Position numbers and translations under genes: made by a program | The notes under the pieces: generated by a model | Database searches by the model: none | What the model saw: the letters and a program-made list of their open reading frames with translations, nothing else | What the model was told of the DNA's origin: nothing | NCBI RefSeq assembly: GCF_900497805.2 | Contig: NW_020954719.1 | Span: 248,001-312,000 of the forward strand | Length of the DNA: 64,000 nucleotides | Direction of reading: 5' to 3' | From: Vombatus ursinus | Taxonomy: Eukaryota; Chordata; Mammalia; Diprotodontia; Vombatidae | Part shown: positions 22,617 to 33,003 of the stretch, piece after piece | Position numbering within the stretch: position 1 is the first letter of the stretch | Layout: the number at the start of each line of letters is the position of its first letter

Positions 22617-24103
22617 AAATAATTCCCTAAAAATTGGAATGGAGCAAATGGAAGCTTATGAAAAAAAAAACCTTGTGAAAAATCAAGAAACAATAAAACA
22701 AACCAAAAGAATGAAAAAATAGAAGACAATGTGAAATATCTCATTGGAAAAACAACTGACCTTGAACAAAGATCCAGGAGAGAAAATTTTAAAATTATTG
22801 GCCTACATGAAAGTCATGATTGAAAAAAGATCCTAGACATCATCTGTCAAGAAATTATCAAGGAAAACTGCCCTGATGGTCTAGAACTAGATGGTAAAAT
22901 AGAAATTGAAAGAATCTACCAATCAGTTCCTCAAAGAGATCCCAAAATGCAAACTCCCAAGAATATTATAGCCAAATTCCAGAGTTTCCAGGTCAAGGTG
23001 AAAATATAGCCAGCAGGCAGAAAGAAACAATTCAAGTATCATGGAGCCACAATCAAGATAACCCAGGATTTAGCAGTTTATTCATTAAAGGATCAAAGGG
23101 CTTGGAATAGGATATTCCAGAGGGCAAAGGAGCTAGGATTACGACCAAGAATCACCTATCCAGTAAAATTGAGTATAATCCTTTAGGAGAAAAAAAATGG
23201 ATATTCATTGAGATGGAAGAATTTCAAGAATTCTTGAGAAAAGACCAGAGCTGGATAGAAAATTTGACTTTCAAATACAAGACTCAAGAGAAGCATGAAA
23301 AGGTAAACAAGAAAGAGAAATCACAAGGGACTTATTAAATTTGAACTGTTTATAATACTACACAGAAGGATGATATTTGTAACTCATAAGACCTTTGTCA
23401 TTATTAAGGTAATTAGAAGGAGTATATATATATATATATATATATAGACAGAGGGCACAAGAATGAGTTGAAAATGAAAGGATGATATCTAAAAAATAAA
23501 ATTAAGGTGTGAGAGAGAGAGAAATGAACTGGGAGAAAGAGAAAGGGAGGGGTAGGATAGGGTAAGTTATTTCACATATAGGAGGCAAGAAAAAGCTTTT
23601 ACAGTGAAAGGGAAGAGGGGGGAGGTGAGGAGGGAGTGAGTGAACCTTACTCTCATCAGAACTGATTCAAAGAGGCAATAACATGCATTGGGTATAGAAA
23701 TCTGTGTTAATCTATAGGAAAGTAAGGAGAAGGGAATAAGAGAAGGGAGGTGATAGAAGTGAGAGCAGACTGGAGGAGGGGGTAGTGAGAAGCAAAACAT
23801 TTTTGAGGAAGGCCAGGGTGAAAGAAGAGAGAGAATAGAACAGATGGGGGTAGGGGAAATAGGATGGAGGGAAACACAGTTAGTCTTTCACACATGACTA
23901 TCATGGAAGTGTTCTGCATGACTACACATCTATAACCTATATCAAATTTCTTGCCTTCTCAATGGAGGGTTGGGTAGGTGGGGAGAGAGGAAGGGAGACA
24001 ATTTGGAACTCAAAGTTTTAAAAATGAATGTTAGAATTGTTTTTACATGTAAGTGGGGAAAAATTACTAAATAAAAGAAATAAGGCAAAAAAAAAAAAAA
24101 GAA
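22617..24103 (+). mobile_element. HAL1-like half-L1, 3' part lacking ORF2
   Basis: It resumes in the last ORF1 coiled-coil unit (AAAATAATTCCCTAAAAATT). It goes through the ORF1 C-terminal region (GAACTAGATGGTAAAATAGA near 22885) and the purine-rich spacer to GGAAACACAGTTAGT at about 23887. The next bases are L1 3'UTR (TATAACCTATATCAAATTTC, TTTGGAACTCAAAGTTTTAA) and an A-run. All of ORF2 is absent with no other insertion at the joint. ORF1 plus a 3'UTR without ORF2 is the defining layout of half-L1 (HAL1) elements. Confidence 0.75.
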
Positions 24104-24503
24104 GAAAAAGAGAGGCAGTGGGAGTAGTGGATAGAGTGCTACAGTTAGAGTCCAGAAGACCAAGGTTTGAATTCCACCTCTGGCATTTACTAGCCATGTG
24201 ATCATGGAACAGTCATTTCATTGAGGCAATTGGGCCTCAATTTTACCATTTATAAGATAGGGATAACAAAGCCCATACTACCTATGACTTAGAGTTGTAA
24301 AGATCATGAGACAAATATATATAAAAATGTTTTAATCTTTAAGTGCAATGTAAACCAACTATTATTTACAAGAAATCAATTCAATAAGCATTTATTAAGT
24401 GCCTACTATGTGCAGGCACAAGGCTACATACTGAGTATGCAAAGAAAGACAATAAACAGTCTCTGCTCTCAAAAAAAAAAAAAGAAAGAAAGAAAGAAAA
24501 GAA
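24104..24503 (+). repeat. MIR SINE plus reversed L2 end carried as a probable 3' transduction, with second poly(A)
   Basis: After the half-L1's own A-run lies a MIR/Ther-type SINE (about 24107-24370, GTGATCATGGAACAGTCATT). Next is the reverse complement of an L2 3' end (24374-24470, AGCATTTATTAAGTGCCTAC). AATAAA at 24451-24456 is followed 15 bases later by a new A-rich tail (24471-24503), which directly abuts the 15-bp target duplication shared with 14815-14829. That places this segment inside the insertion. Separate later insertions would be the alternative, but no target duplications of their own are visible. Confidence 0.7.
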
Positions 24504-24518
24504 AAGAAATGAGCAGCA

Positions 24519-24925
24519 AAATATTTTCAGAAAAACCTGGGAAGATTTATATGAATTGATGCAAAGTGAAGTGAACAGAACCAGGAGAAAATTACACAAT
24601 AACAGCAATATTGTAATGATAATCAACTGTGAAATACTTAGCTACTCTGATCAATACAATGATCCAAGATAATCTCAAAGAGTTCATGATGAAAAAATGC
24701 TATCCACCACCAGAGAGAGACCTATAAACTCTGAGATGTAATTTTTCACTCCATTTTTCTCACTTTCTTTTTGCAACATGCAACATGGTTTATATGGAAA
24801 TATGCATCATTTTACATGTTTCATATTTCTTGCCTTCTCAATGGATGTGGAAGGGTACAGAAAGAGGGAGGGAATTTAGAACTCAAATTTTTTTAAAATG
24901 TATATTAAAAGTTAATAGTTTTTTG
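24519..24925 (+). mobile_element. Old L1, ORF2 end and 3'UTR (resumption of 9681-14829)
   Basis: Sequence picks up where 14829 stopped (AAAACCTGGGAAGATTTATA, then GAAGTGAACAGAACC). It runs through the 3'UTR (TATGGAAATATGCATCATTT, TTGCCTTCTCAATGGATGTG, GAACTCAAATTTTTTTAAAA). This closes the outermost element of the nest. Confidence 0.85.
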
Positions 24926-24930
24926 TTGGT

Positions 24931-25080
24931 TTTTTTTTAGTGAGGCAATTGGGGTTAAGTGACTTGCCCAAGGTCACACAGCTAGTACGTGTCAAGTGTT
25001 TGGTCTGAGGCCAGATTTGAACTCAGGTCCTCCTGACTTCAGGGCCGGTGCTCTATCCACTGCACCACCTAGCTGCCCCT
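24931..25080 (-). mobile_element. CORE-SINE (WSINE1/Mar type), minus strand
   Basis: On the plus strand it starts with a T-run and ends ACCTAGCTGCCCCT, the reverse complement of the SINE head. The CORE (GGTCACACAGCTAGTACGTG) lies between. It sits at the end of the old L1 3'UTR; no clear target duplication was seen. Confidence 0.92.
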
Positions 25081-25099
25081 TATTTTTCTTATTTTTTTT

Positions 25100-25690
25100 T
25101 TTTAAGAAAAGCAAAGCAAAGCATACTCAGCCTTTGGTGGCAGTGATATGTAATACATCTCAGCCAGAAAAGTCAAGAATAGAGGAAATGGAGGCAGAGC
25201 ACCAATTTTGGGTATGGTAACTACATCCGGCCTGAAAGAAAGGTGACTGGCATCCCAGCTGGGGCCAGTTCTGTCCTTCCAGAAGTGACTTGAGGAAACT
25301 GAGGCCAATGAAAAGTGAATTCCTTAGCGAGAGGAGAATGAGACGTCTTTGAGGTTCAGACCTCAGGTGGTCCACCATTGAAGCAAGAAGAAACAAAAAG
25401 TGAAGGACCAGGGAAAAAAAGGAAAAAAGATTGATATTAACAAAGATCTCAAGAGGAAGAAAGTTTAGTTAAAAACCTTGAGTACAAGCACATAAACCAG
25501 CAGGGAAGATATTAAAAACAGAAGAGAAAATGTTCAGTAAGACATCGAAATAATTTCGTACATCCATGTACAAATATTGCAAGACAAAGGAAATTGAGAC
25601 AACATCTAATGAGGCAGAGTACCAAGTAGATTGCAAAGAGAATATGGAACCACAGCAGGATGTTCCCAAGGGGTTTCAAGAGGAAAATTG
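25100..25690 (+). mobile_element. Very old L1 5'/ORF1 fragment
   Basis: Bases 25445-25690 align by eye with 40830-41060, for example CTCAAGAGGA followed by AAACCTTGAG against AAGACCTTGAG, then AGAGAATATGGAACCACA against AGAGAGCATGGAATCACA. That second copy continues into a recognisable L1 ORF1. This copy is short and heavily diverged. Confidence 0.5.
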
Positions 25691-25790
25691 TTCATTCAGT
25701 CATGTCTGACTCCTCATGACTCCATATACCAGGCCCTTCTATGCTCCACTATTACCCAAGGTCTGAAGAGATTTGAAGAGATCTGCCTGG
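25691..25790 (-). mobile_element. Bov-B/RTE or Mar1 tail fragment
   Basis: TTCATTCAGTCATGTCTGAC followed by TCCTCATGAC is the reverse complement of the Mar1/Bov-B 3' tail seen at 3450-3490. Only the tail is present. Confidence 0.6.
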
Positions 25791-26924
25791 CTGAAGCAAA
25801 GTGTTGCTCTTTAGAAAGGAGTAGTAGATGAGAATAGAGAAAACAGGTTTAGGTTAGATTATAGAAACGGACTTTGAAAGACAGTCTAACAACTTAAATG
25901 AGAGTAATAGGGAAGCACCGAAAGACTGAAAGTCTTTAAAGGTATGGAGTGGCATACTGAAACCAAGGTTTTCTTAAACTTAATTTAGTGTAATGCGCAA
26001 GATGGATTTGAAGTAGGAGAGACTACATGTAGAATCCTGGGGATTAAATTTGTGATTATATTACTAAAGGGAATGTCTTCTGGTAGGAGAAATCCCTCTA
26101 CCAATACAAATCAGTACCTTCTCTAAAACTTATCATTAGAGAATTGGTAGAGCACTGAGAGGTTAAATGGCTTTCCAAGGAGACTAATTATGAGAAAATA
26201 TTGTATTATTTCAGGAATGAGGTGGGTGATCAGGGCTTCAACTAAGGTGACACCATTGAAAGGAAGAAACAAATTGATATTAAGTAAATCAAAGTAACCA
26301 GTGTAGTTCACCACTGAAACTGAACTGAAAAGTTCTGACATTTTGGTGGTAAAAAGAAAAAAAAAGGATGAGAGTTACCAATGGGAATAATATGGTCAAA
26401 TGAAGGAAGTCTTTAAGTGTTAAAGATATTGGAGAAAGAAAGCTAAAGAATGGGAACAAGTTTCCTCAGGGATTTAAAAAGAGAAGCTGGGTCACACAGG
26501 TGGAGGGAAGTTTATAGACCATTTTGGTGTTTTATATTTTTTAATGTATCTGCTTTTGAACACCAATGAGTTAATTTAGAAATTTACATATTTTCTGTGC
26601 CTCTTTATAGACTGCAGCTCCTTTTGTGTTCTGAAATTTCTATGGGATGAAATAAAAACTGCTGTATCCAATATGCATTTAGGGCCTTTAGGGCTTACAG
26701 GAGCTAGAGACTCTTGCCCACATTTGAGGAAACCTAGAAATAAATTCTATTTTGGACACTTTCAAGAATAACTAACTCCAATAGGATACAATGAGCAAAA
26801 AGACAAGTATGGGTTATCCTCTAGGGCTGGACCTTTTCAAGTCTTTGGAAGATTCCAGATCCACGGTTTACATTTACTTATCTGTGTGTATGATGTAACC
26901 TCACCCACAAACCTGTATAATATA
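25791..26924. other. No recognised feature
   Basis: Unassigned sequence; short open frames only, no domain or splice context that I can support. Confidence 0.4.
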
Positions 26925-27045
26925 AGCTCCTTTTAGAGTAAGGCATTTTTGTCCTTTTATACCCAGCACTTAGCACCATGCCTTGAATAGCACTTAATAT
27001 ATGCTTTATGTATGTTTAATAGATGCTTGTTCAATTGAATTGAAT
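26925..27045 (+). mobile_element. L2 3' end
   Basis: It has the typical L2 ending: TAAGCTCCTTTTAGAGTAAG, then ACCCAGCACTTAGCACCATG and a TGCTT...TTCAATTGAATTGAA end. Old and short. Confidence 0.65.
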
Positions 27046-27317
27046 TGGTTAACATTTAGGGTTAAAAGACATTTTCTCTTTATCCCTAAAAGAAGACTCC
27101 CCATATATCTTAATACTACTGTCACTTGCAAGTAAAATTCTGTTTCTAGCCATCCCATCACCCACAGTTCCCTTCATTCCACAATACTTTTCCATCATTT
27201 GAAAATGAATTTAAACATGCCATTGCAGAAAAGAAAAGGGTGGGGGGGAAATTGTGCTGACATTCCAATGCCAGATTTATATTAGACCAGCCAAGAAAGC
27301 TTGGGGTTTAAAATGTA

Positions 27318-27518
27318 ATAAGCATAGATATAGAGAAATGGCCTCAAAGCATGGAAGATCTGGGTTCAAGTCCTGCTTCTGGCACATACTGCCTATGACC
27401 CTAGGAAAGTCATTTAACCTCTCAATTATTCTCAGCAATTTTCTAATGGTAGCGGTTTCAGAAAAGGTACCAACCTGCATTGGTAGAGAGAGTTCTCTCA
27501 CCAGGGCATTCCTTATAG
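27318..27518 (+). mobile_element. CORE-SINE (MIR3/Ther-like tail), interrupted by a hAT element
   Basis: CORE-like part GGGTTCAAGTCCTGCTTCTG, then a tail (CTGCATTGGTAGAGAGAGTT, CACCAGGGCATTCC) that recurs at 55440-55500. The tail continues after the hAT insertion as TAATGTAATCACA at 28610-28630. The target duplication of the hAT element lies in this SINE, which is therefore older than the hAT. Confidence 0.7.
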
Positions 27519-28601
27519 CAGACCTGTACAACCTGGCAGTAGGTAGGAGTCAAAATTAAAATAGGCTAAACTTCTTTGGGCCGCAGATGGGTTTTTGGCG
27601 GCTCACTTTCCAAGTAAAGGTATAATCAATAATTAAACTATTTCTCAAAAACACTTGTTTTTTTAATCAGGACATAATCCAGAAACTACAATCAGCAAAC
27701 ACTTCTTTATGAAGCCACCTTCAGTGAAAGACTTCCTAGCAGTAGCAATTTCTTTAGAAATCTCAAAACTAACCATAGTAGCTGCCTCATTTTCTGAGTT
27801 TATTTTCTTGAAAAACTGATGTTCCCCACTGAGATTCTTCAACAGTTTGGATGCTTTAATTTGCTTTTCATTGGTGTCCAATTTGCTTAAGGTCAGGATG
27901 TTTTGATCCAAAACAACGACAAAGATTGTATTCCTTCAGAATGGCTAGTACTTCTCGGCAAACAAGTCACAACATTTTATCCCTCGTGTAAGCAAACAAG
28001 TATTTATTTGTCCAATCTGGATTAAACACTCTATGTTTTAATTCAATCTTCTGTTTCTTTTTATCACCCATTTTACAAGGTCACTTTAATGTTAGAACCA
28101 AAAAATCTCCACAGCAACTCCCCACATAAAAAGAAATACTGAACTGACTGTCTGACCTTGGAGAGTGCCAGACACTCAGTAACTTGAAGGGCAGCTGTGC
28201 AATGAAGAAAAGGAAGAAGCCCTCACGTTGTTGCCACTCATTGCATAGTGGACATCACCTGCATTAATGTATGTCTACACTTAACTTTGTCCCTGTTCAG
28301 TGCCAATAATGACTGAAAACACAGCGAAAAGATATGATTCTCACTCCTCTCAGACTAGAGAGAGACTGACAATGGCTGGTTATCACAGGTTACGTGACAA
28401 AGAGGAGAGAGTGCGCAGCAGCAACTCACCTGCCAAGTTACATGACAGACACAATAGTGACTGGTGGAAGGAAGGTTAAGCAGGGCACAAAGAACTTGTT
28501 ACATCTTTACTTTCTTTTACTTCCTTTACATTTTTGGTGGGCCACTCAAAATCCTTTGGCAGGCTACGAGCAGTCCACAGACCATATGTTGTACAGGCCT
28601 G
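27519..28601 (-). mobile_element. hAT-Charlie DNA transposon, internally deleted
   Basis: The ends are inverted repeats (CAGACCTGTACAAC left; CAGGCCTGTACAAC as reverse complement of the right end). A perfect 8-bp target duplication CCTTATAG lies at 27511-27518 and 28602-28609, the size typical of hAT elements. At 1083 bp it can hold only the N-terminal part of a transposase, so it is a non-autonomous deletion copy. Confidence 0.93.
27663..28080 (-). pseudogene. hAT-Charlie transposase N-terminal remnant (BED finger region)
   Basis: Minus-strand translation from about 28072 gives MGDKKKQKIELKHRVFNPDW, then a Trp/Tyr/Phe block and LVCREVLAILKEYN, the look of a BED zinc finger of Charlie-type transposases (ZBED5/GTF2IRD2-like). 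In a second frame (27911-27663) come NLSGEHQFFKKINSENEAAT and SFTEGGFIKKCLL, matching the F-x-EG-x-FIKxCLL motif of that family. The frame changes at least once and contains stops, and the catalytic RNase-H part is absent. The element moved only with transposase made elsewhere. Confidence 0.75.
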
Positions 28602-28632
28602 CCTTATAGTAATGTAATCACAAAGTAAATCC

Positions 28633-28894
28633 CTATGCCCAAGGCTCCTATTACCATATGAGAAATGCAAAGTAATCAGTATACCCCAAACTCTGCCACT
28701 ATTTGCCCACAGCATTTCCATGAAGTCACTCATGAGAGATATTCCTTTCTCCCAATATATTGAGAGAACAAAGAGTTCACGTGATGGAACTGCTTGCTTT
28801 CTATTCTGTGCACAGAGACAACAAAGGAAAGGATCAGACTTTTACCTGTGGGCAGAAGAGAAGTTAGATCATGAGAGATGATTATACCTATCCC
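28633..28894. other. No recognised feature
   Basis: Unassigned sequence between the SINE end and an L2 remnant. Confidence 0.4.
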
Positions 28895-29000
28895 CTGTAC
28901 CTCCATGAGAGCAGGGAGTATTTAATTTTTTTCTTAGAATCCTCAGTACCTATCATAGGGCCCATAGTAGGTGCTTAATAAATGCTTACTAATTTATAGT
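28895..29000 (+). mobile_element. L2 3' end
   Basis: CTCCATGAGAGCAGGGAGTA, CCTCAGTACCTATCATAGGG and AGTAGGTGCTTAATAAATGC match the L2 terminal region. Confidence 0.75.
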
Positions 29001-29429
29001 ATCTGCTGTATTTTTGACACTTTTGCTATACTTTCTGACTTAAGCAAAATGTTTTGATTTAATATGATCTGGGTGTTAAATGGTTTTCAATAGCTAGAAT
29101 TAGACAAAGGAAATTTCCAGGTGATGGAGGATTAGCCAAGTCATTCTATTAAATCCAGGCCCAGGTAGACTCCTAGGAGTAACAGGAAAGAAATATTGTC
29201 AATAAATCCCTATAAAAAATATGATACAAGTGTTTTACAATTTAGAAGAGGAAAGTAGGAGTCATAGATAATTTCTGGAATGGTGATTGAAAACTTAAAA
29301 GATAGTGATAAAGAAGATGATTTTCTGAAGGGTGAAAAGGGTTATGAAGGATGCTTAGGCTATGGCTGCTTCAGCCTTTGCCCTGCTAATTAAATTTGCA
29401 CTAATTTTATGCTAGCTGGAAGATTACAT

Positions 29430-29535
29430 AGCTTTTCATGATTCACTCAATCAACAAATATTAAGCTTTTGTCGTGTGTCAGGTACTATACTAGGAGCTG
29501 CAGCTATTAATATAAAAGTGAAACAGACCCTGCCC
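29430..29535 (-). mobile_element. L2 3' end, minus strand, split by an LTR
   Basis: The reverse complement of an L2 end (AATCAACAAATATTAAGC through AAACAGACCCTGCCC). It continues after the LTR at 30174-30205 as GCCCTCAAGGAATTTATATT. Joining the two sides at the shared GCCC restores the L2 order. Confidence 0.75.
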
Positions 29536-30173
29536 TGTGAGAAATGATTATTAATAACCAATACTTGGAGAGATTCAGAGGCTCTCCCCTTCATCTAAAT
29601 TCCTCATTTTAAAAAGTTCAATTTTTCTTTAGAAGGACATTATTAATAATGTGATTGCATTTACTCCCCTCCATCTTGGTCAGACCCCACCCAACCATGA
29701 AAGGAATTTAATCTATGGTGAGGTAGTCCATTATGTTCTACTCAACCTTTGGTGGAGACAGATCCTTTTGTCTAGATTGTGGGTGGCAGGGGGCCATCTG
29801 AGAAGAGATAATTTCTCTGTTCAGGGGTTGCTCTCAGCACCCCCATTGAAAAGGGTACACATTCTTTGAATCGATAGCCTAAAGCTTTGGGTGGTCTGGT
29901 ATAGAGATACTTTCCCTATCTAAGAGATACTCAGTCCTTCATTTTACTAGAGCCCACCTCCAATCACCAATGAACCAATTAGATATGATAGCTGTATGAT
30001 GGACTACCTACTGTTTTGAAGGGTATATAACCTGTGACTCCACTGTCATGATGGTCTTTGGTCTAAGAGAGATGGCCAAATGACCATACTTTTATTTATA
30101 ACCTTCTGGCCTTATTAATAAAATGATTAGGTTCCCCAGAAATTATGTCTCTAGAACCTTTTTAAAAATTATA
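29536..30173 (+). mobile_element. Solo LTR of an endogenous retrovirus (fossil)
   Basis: About 638 bp lying inside an L2 remnant, with GCCC on both sides (29532-29535, 30174-30177) as a 4-bp target duplication. It begins TGTGAG. Inside are a CCAAT-like stretch near 29960, a TATA-like box (GGGTATATAACC near 30024) and an AATAAA near 30117, in the order expected for U3-R-U5. The 4-bp duplication favours an ERV1 (gamma-like) family. No internal viral region is present. It is broken and probably old. Confidence 0.7.
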
Positions 30174-30445
30174 GCCCTCAAGGAATTTATATTCTATACT
30201 CCATTTTCATGTAAAAAAAAAGAGACTTTCTTAAGAAAGTAAATTTGGGGGCCTCTGCTAGAATCATTATTTATTCAGTCATAAGCCACACTCCACCAGC
30301 ATCTATATCTGTAATTTATATCTAATATATAGAACATTGCAATAATAGATTTCACAATAATGATCCTGAATCATTAAGAAAAGATGAAATTGGGTCAACT
30401 ATATTCTACTTATGAATGCAAGGTAATAGTACATTTTAGAAAAAT

Positions 30446-30590
30446 GTAGGTGGCACATTGGGTAGAGCACCGGCCCTGGAGTCAGGAGGACCTGAGTTCA
30501 AATCTGGCTTCAGACACATAACACTCACTAGTTATGTGATTCTGGGCAAATCACTTAACCTCAATTGCCTCACAAAATAAAAAAATTAAA
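30446..30590 (+). mobile_element. CORE-SINE (WSINE1/Mar type)
   Basis: GTAGGTGGCACATTGGGTAG head lacking the first bases, then GAGTCAGGAGGACCTGAGTT, the CORE and an A-rich end. Confidence 0.9.
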
Positions 30591-30599
30591 TAGTTCTAG

Positions 30600-31620
30600 A
30601 ATTTACAAGTTTAACCCTTAGATCCCTAGAAATTTTGCTATCTAGAACAGTTCATTTCAAAGAATTCTGGATAGACTTGGTTTTACTGAATTTTGTTGCT
30701 CTAAGCAGTAATTTCCTACCTGGTTATTGATATCACAGTGTCCAGTTCTCTCAAAGGAGATCTTGAAATAAAATTTCTTTTTATTCACTTTAACTTAAAA
30801 ACAAACATTGCCATGTAGTATTTGTGAAGGGAAGAAAGGCTGCAAAATCAAACAGAAAAAGTATCACGATTCCCAAAATGTTGGAATCCATGACTGTGAA
30901 TGATAGGATTATTTTGTGACTTATAATAAAAAATTTATATTTCATTGCATAATGAATGGTAAATAAATGGTAAAGTAAATGGTAAAGAAACTTACTATAT
31001 TCCTTGCATTTCAATTTGTCCATTTCCCCCCACATATTAAATGTAGGGAATAAGAAAAATGAAAACATAGTGTCATTCATTAAAATTTAAAGCATAGTCA
31101 AGACAAATAGTGATTCTCAGAGGTGTACTTTCAAATGACAAGTATAATCAGTTAAGATTATAGCCATAATAATTTCCTCATTTAAGTGCTCACATGAAGA
31201 CACTAAAAAGTATTAGCCATTGGTGACTTGAAGTTCCTAGGGCTTCAAAGAATTTAATCCTATAAATTTTTGTACATTTCAAATTTACCTAAAACTCTCT
31301 TTTAATGGATACTTCTTTCACTGATTACATTCAGTGAAATAACATTCAGCATGTTCTTTTAACAGATATGAATGTGGGTAAACAGAAAAACCACACTTGT
31401 ACATAAAAATCTGCATGGTTGAGAGTTCAGTAGGAGCTATCCAAAATAACTGTGAATTTCCATGCGTTTGATCATGAGATTTAACTTTTAATTAATGAGA
31501 TATGAAAAATAAGATAAAAATTGATGGCTCATTGATTTCTGCTCTTACTTAATCACACAAACTGAGATTTTCATAGAATATGCTGGAGTAAATAGAAAGA
31601 ATTGAAAGGCTGAACAATTA
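30600..31620. other. No recognised feature
   Basis: AT-rich unassigned sequence; the minus-strand frame at 30790-31080 is low-complexity Phe/Leu-rich and has no supporting context. Confidence 0.4.
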
Positions 31621-31624
31621 TCCA

Positions 31625-31790
31625 GTGAGTTCGAGCGATGTATGGCAGAAAGAGCACTGGAAAAGGGGTCATAAGTACTCAGTTCTAGTTCCCATTTTGT
31701 AACTTTAGGCAACTTTCTTCATCTCTCTGAAACTCAGTTTCCTGATCTGTAAAACTAGGATATTAATACTTTCCAACATTACAGGTTGGT
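31625..31790 (+). mobile_element. MIR/Ther-1 SINE
   Basis: GGCAGAAAGAGCACTGGAAA, TTTAGGCAACTTTCTTCATC, TCAGTTTCCTGATCTGTAAA and the following AACTAGGATATTAAT correspond to MIR order, moderately diverged. Confidence 0.75.
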
Positions 31791-31839
31791 TATGCTATGT
31801 ATAAAAGCAATAAAAATTGTGTTACGAATTTTTTTTAAG

Positions 31840-32045
31840 CTGGACATAAGATTTTGGTGGCTTAGGAAGTTTTCAGTGAGGAAGCTGCTCTACCAAAGTA
31901 TATCAGCATCCTCTCTACAACTTATGGCTATAAGTTGCCTAGGGCTCTGAGAAGAGCTTGAGGTCCCATAGCCAATATTGTCAGAGGTAGTATTTGAACT
32001 GAGGTCTTCCTGACTCCAAGTCCAACTCTTTATACCATGAGGTGT
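31840..32045 (-). mobile_element. CORE-SINE (MIR3/Ther-2-like), minus strand
   Basis: The plus strand shows CTACCAAAGTATATCAGCAT, then AGGTCCCATAGCCAATATTG, GAACTGAGGTCTTCCTGACT and CCAACTCTTTATACCATGA. This is the reverse complement of a marsupial CORE-SINE. Confidence 0.7.
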
Positions 32046-32533
32046 TTCATTACATAAATATAAGCTTTTATTAGTTATCTTTATTTGTTATAGTATTTAT
32101 CTTTATTTTTCAGTTATAAGATGCCACTTGTACTTCAGATCAAGCACAAGTTTTAGCCAGAAATGTCCAAATGTATCATTAAACAGCTTTTTTCTCATGG
32201 TCCTGTAAATACAATGCAATACCAATACTGCATTAATCACACAGTGCAAAAAGTGAAAACCCATGAGATATTAATAATAGTAGAGTTCCCAAAAGCTTTC
32301 AGGTTTGGACTTTTGGAAAGCCTGGATTTTAATAGCTGCATTATAAATTTCTATCTACTCAGCTCTCATAACTTACTCCTACACTCCAATGCAGCTATAC
32401 ACAAGTATGCTCATACCTTGATTTCAATATCACCCATAAATGTTCTGCTTTCATGTTCAAGTACTCTGAATTTCTTTTATCTGACCGTAAACTTTTATTC
32501 TGTACCTATAACCCACTCCTAAGTCTACTTTTT

Positions 32534-32677
32534 TTTTAAAGGCAATTGGGATTAAGTGACTTGCCAGGGTCACACAGCTAGTAGGTGTCAAGTGTTTGAT
32601 CTGGGGCCAGATTTGAACTCAGGTGTTCCTGACTTCAGGGCCAGTGCTTTATCAACTGTGCCACCTAGCTGCCCCTT
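32534..32677 (-). mobile_element. CORE-SINE (WSINE1/Mar type), minus strand
   Basis: It runs from a T-run to ACCTAGCTGCCCCTT. It is bounded by a perfect 13-bp duplication AAGTCTACTTTTT (32521-32533 and 32678-32690), so insertion is recent relative to most repeats here. Confidence 0.95.
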
Positions 32678-32690
32678 AAGTCTACTTTTT

Positions 32691-33003
32691 AAACATCACT
32701 ATGACATCAAATCTCCCCATTCCCTCAAGAAGACTCTTTCCTTGCAAAAACAGTACTTTTTCTCTTCAGTTATTTTTGCTTAATCTTTATGGCAACCTTC
32801 TTTCCCCAGGCTCTCTTCTTCTTACCCTGAAGCCCCTTTGTTACCCCTTTCTCTAGTTATAATGTTTTATTTAATTCTTTTTTGTTTCTTCCATTTGTCT
32901 AGTTATATAATTCTTTCCCTCTTTTTCTATCAATTAAGTGAAAAATCTCCCTCCTTTCAACGTCTTTTGTTTATTAGGATTTTAAACTATTTTCTTCCTC
33001 CTG
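32691..33003. other. No recognised feature (pyrimidine-rich)
   Basis: T/C-rich sequence with no supported gene; it may be decayed repeat. Confidence 0.4.
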
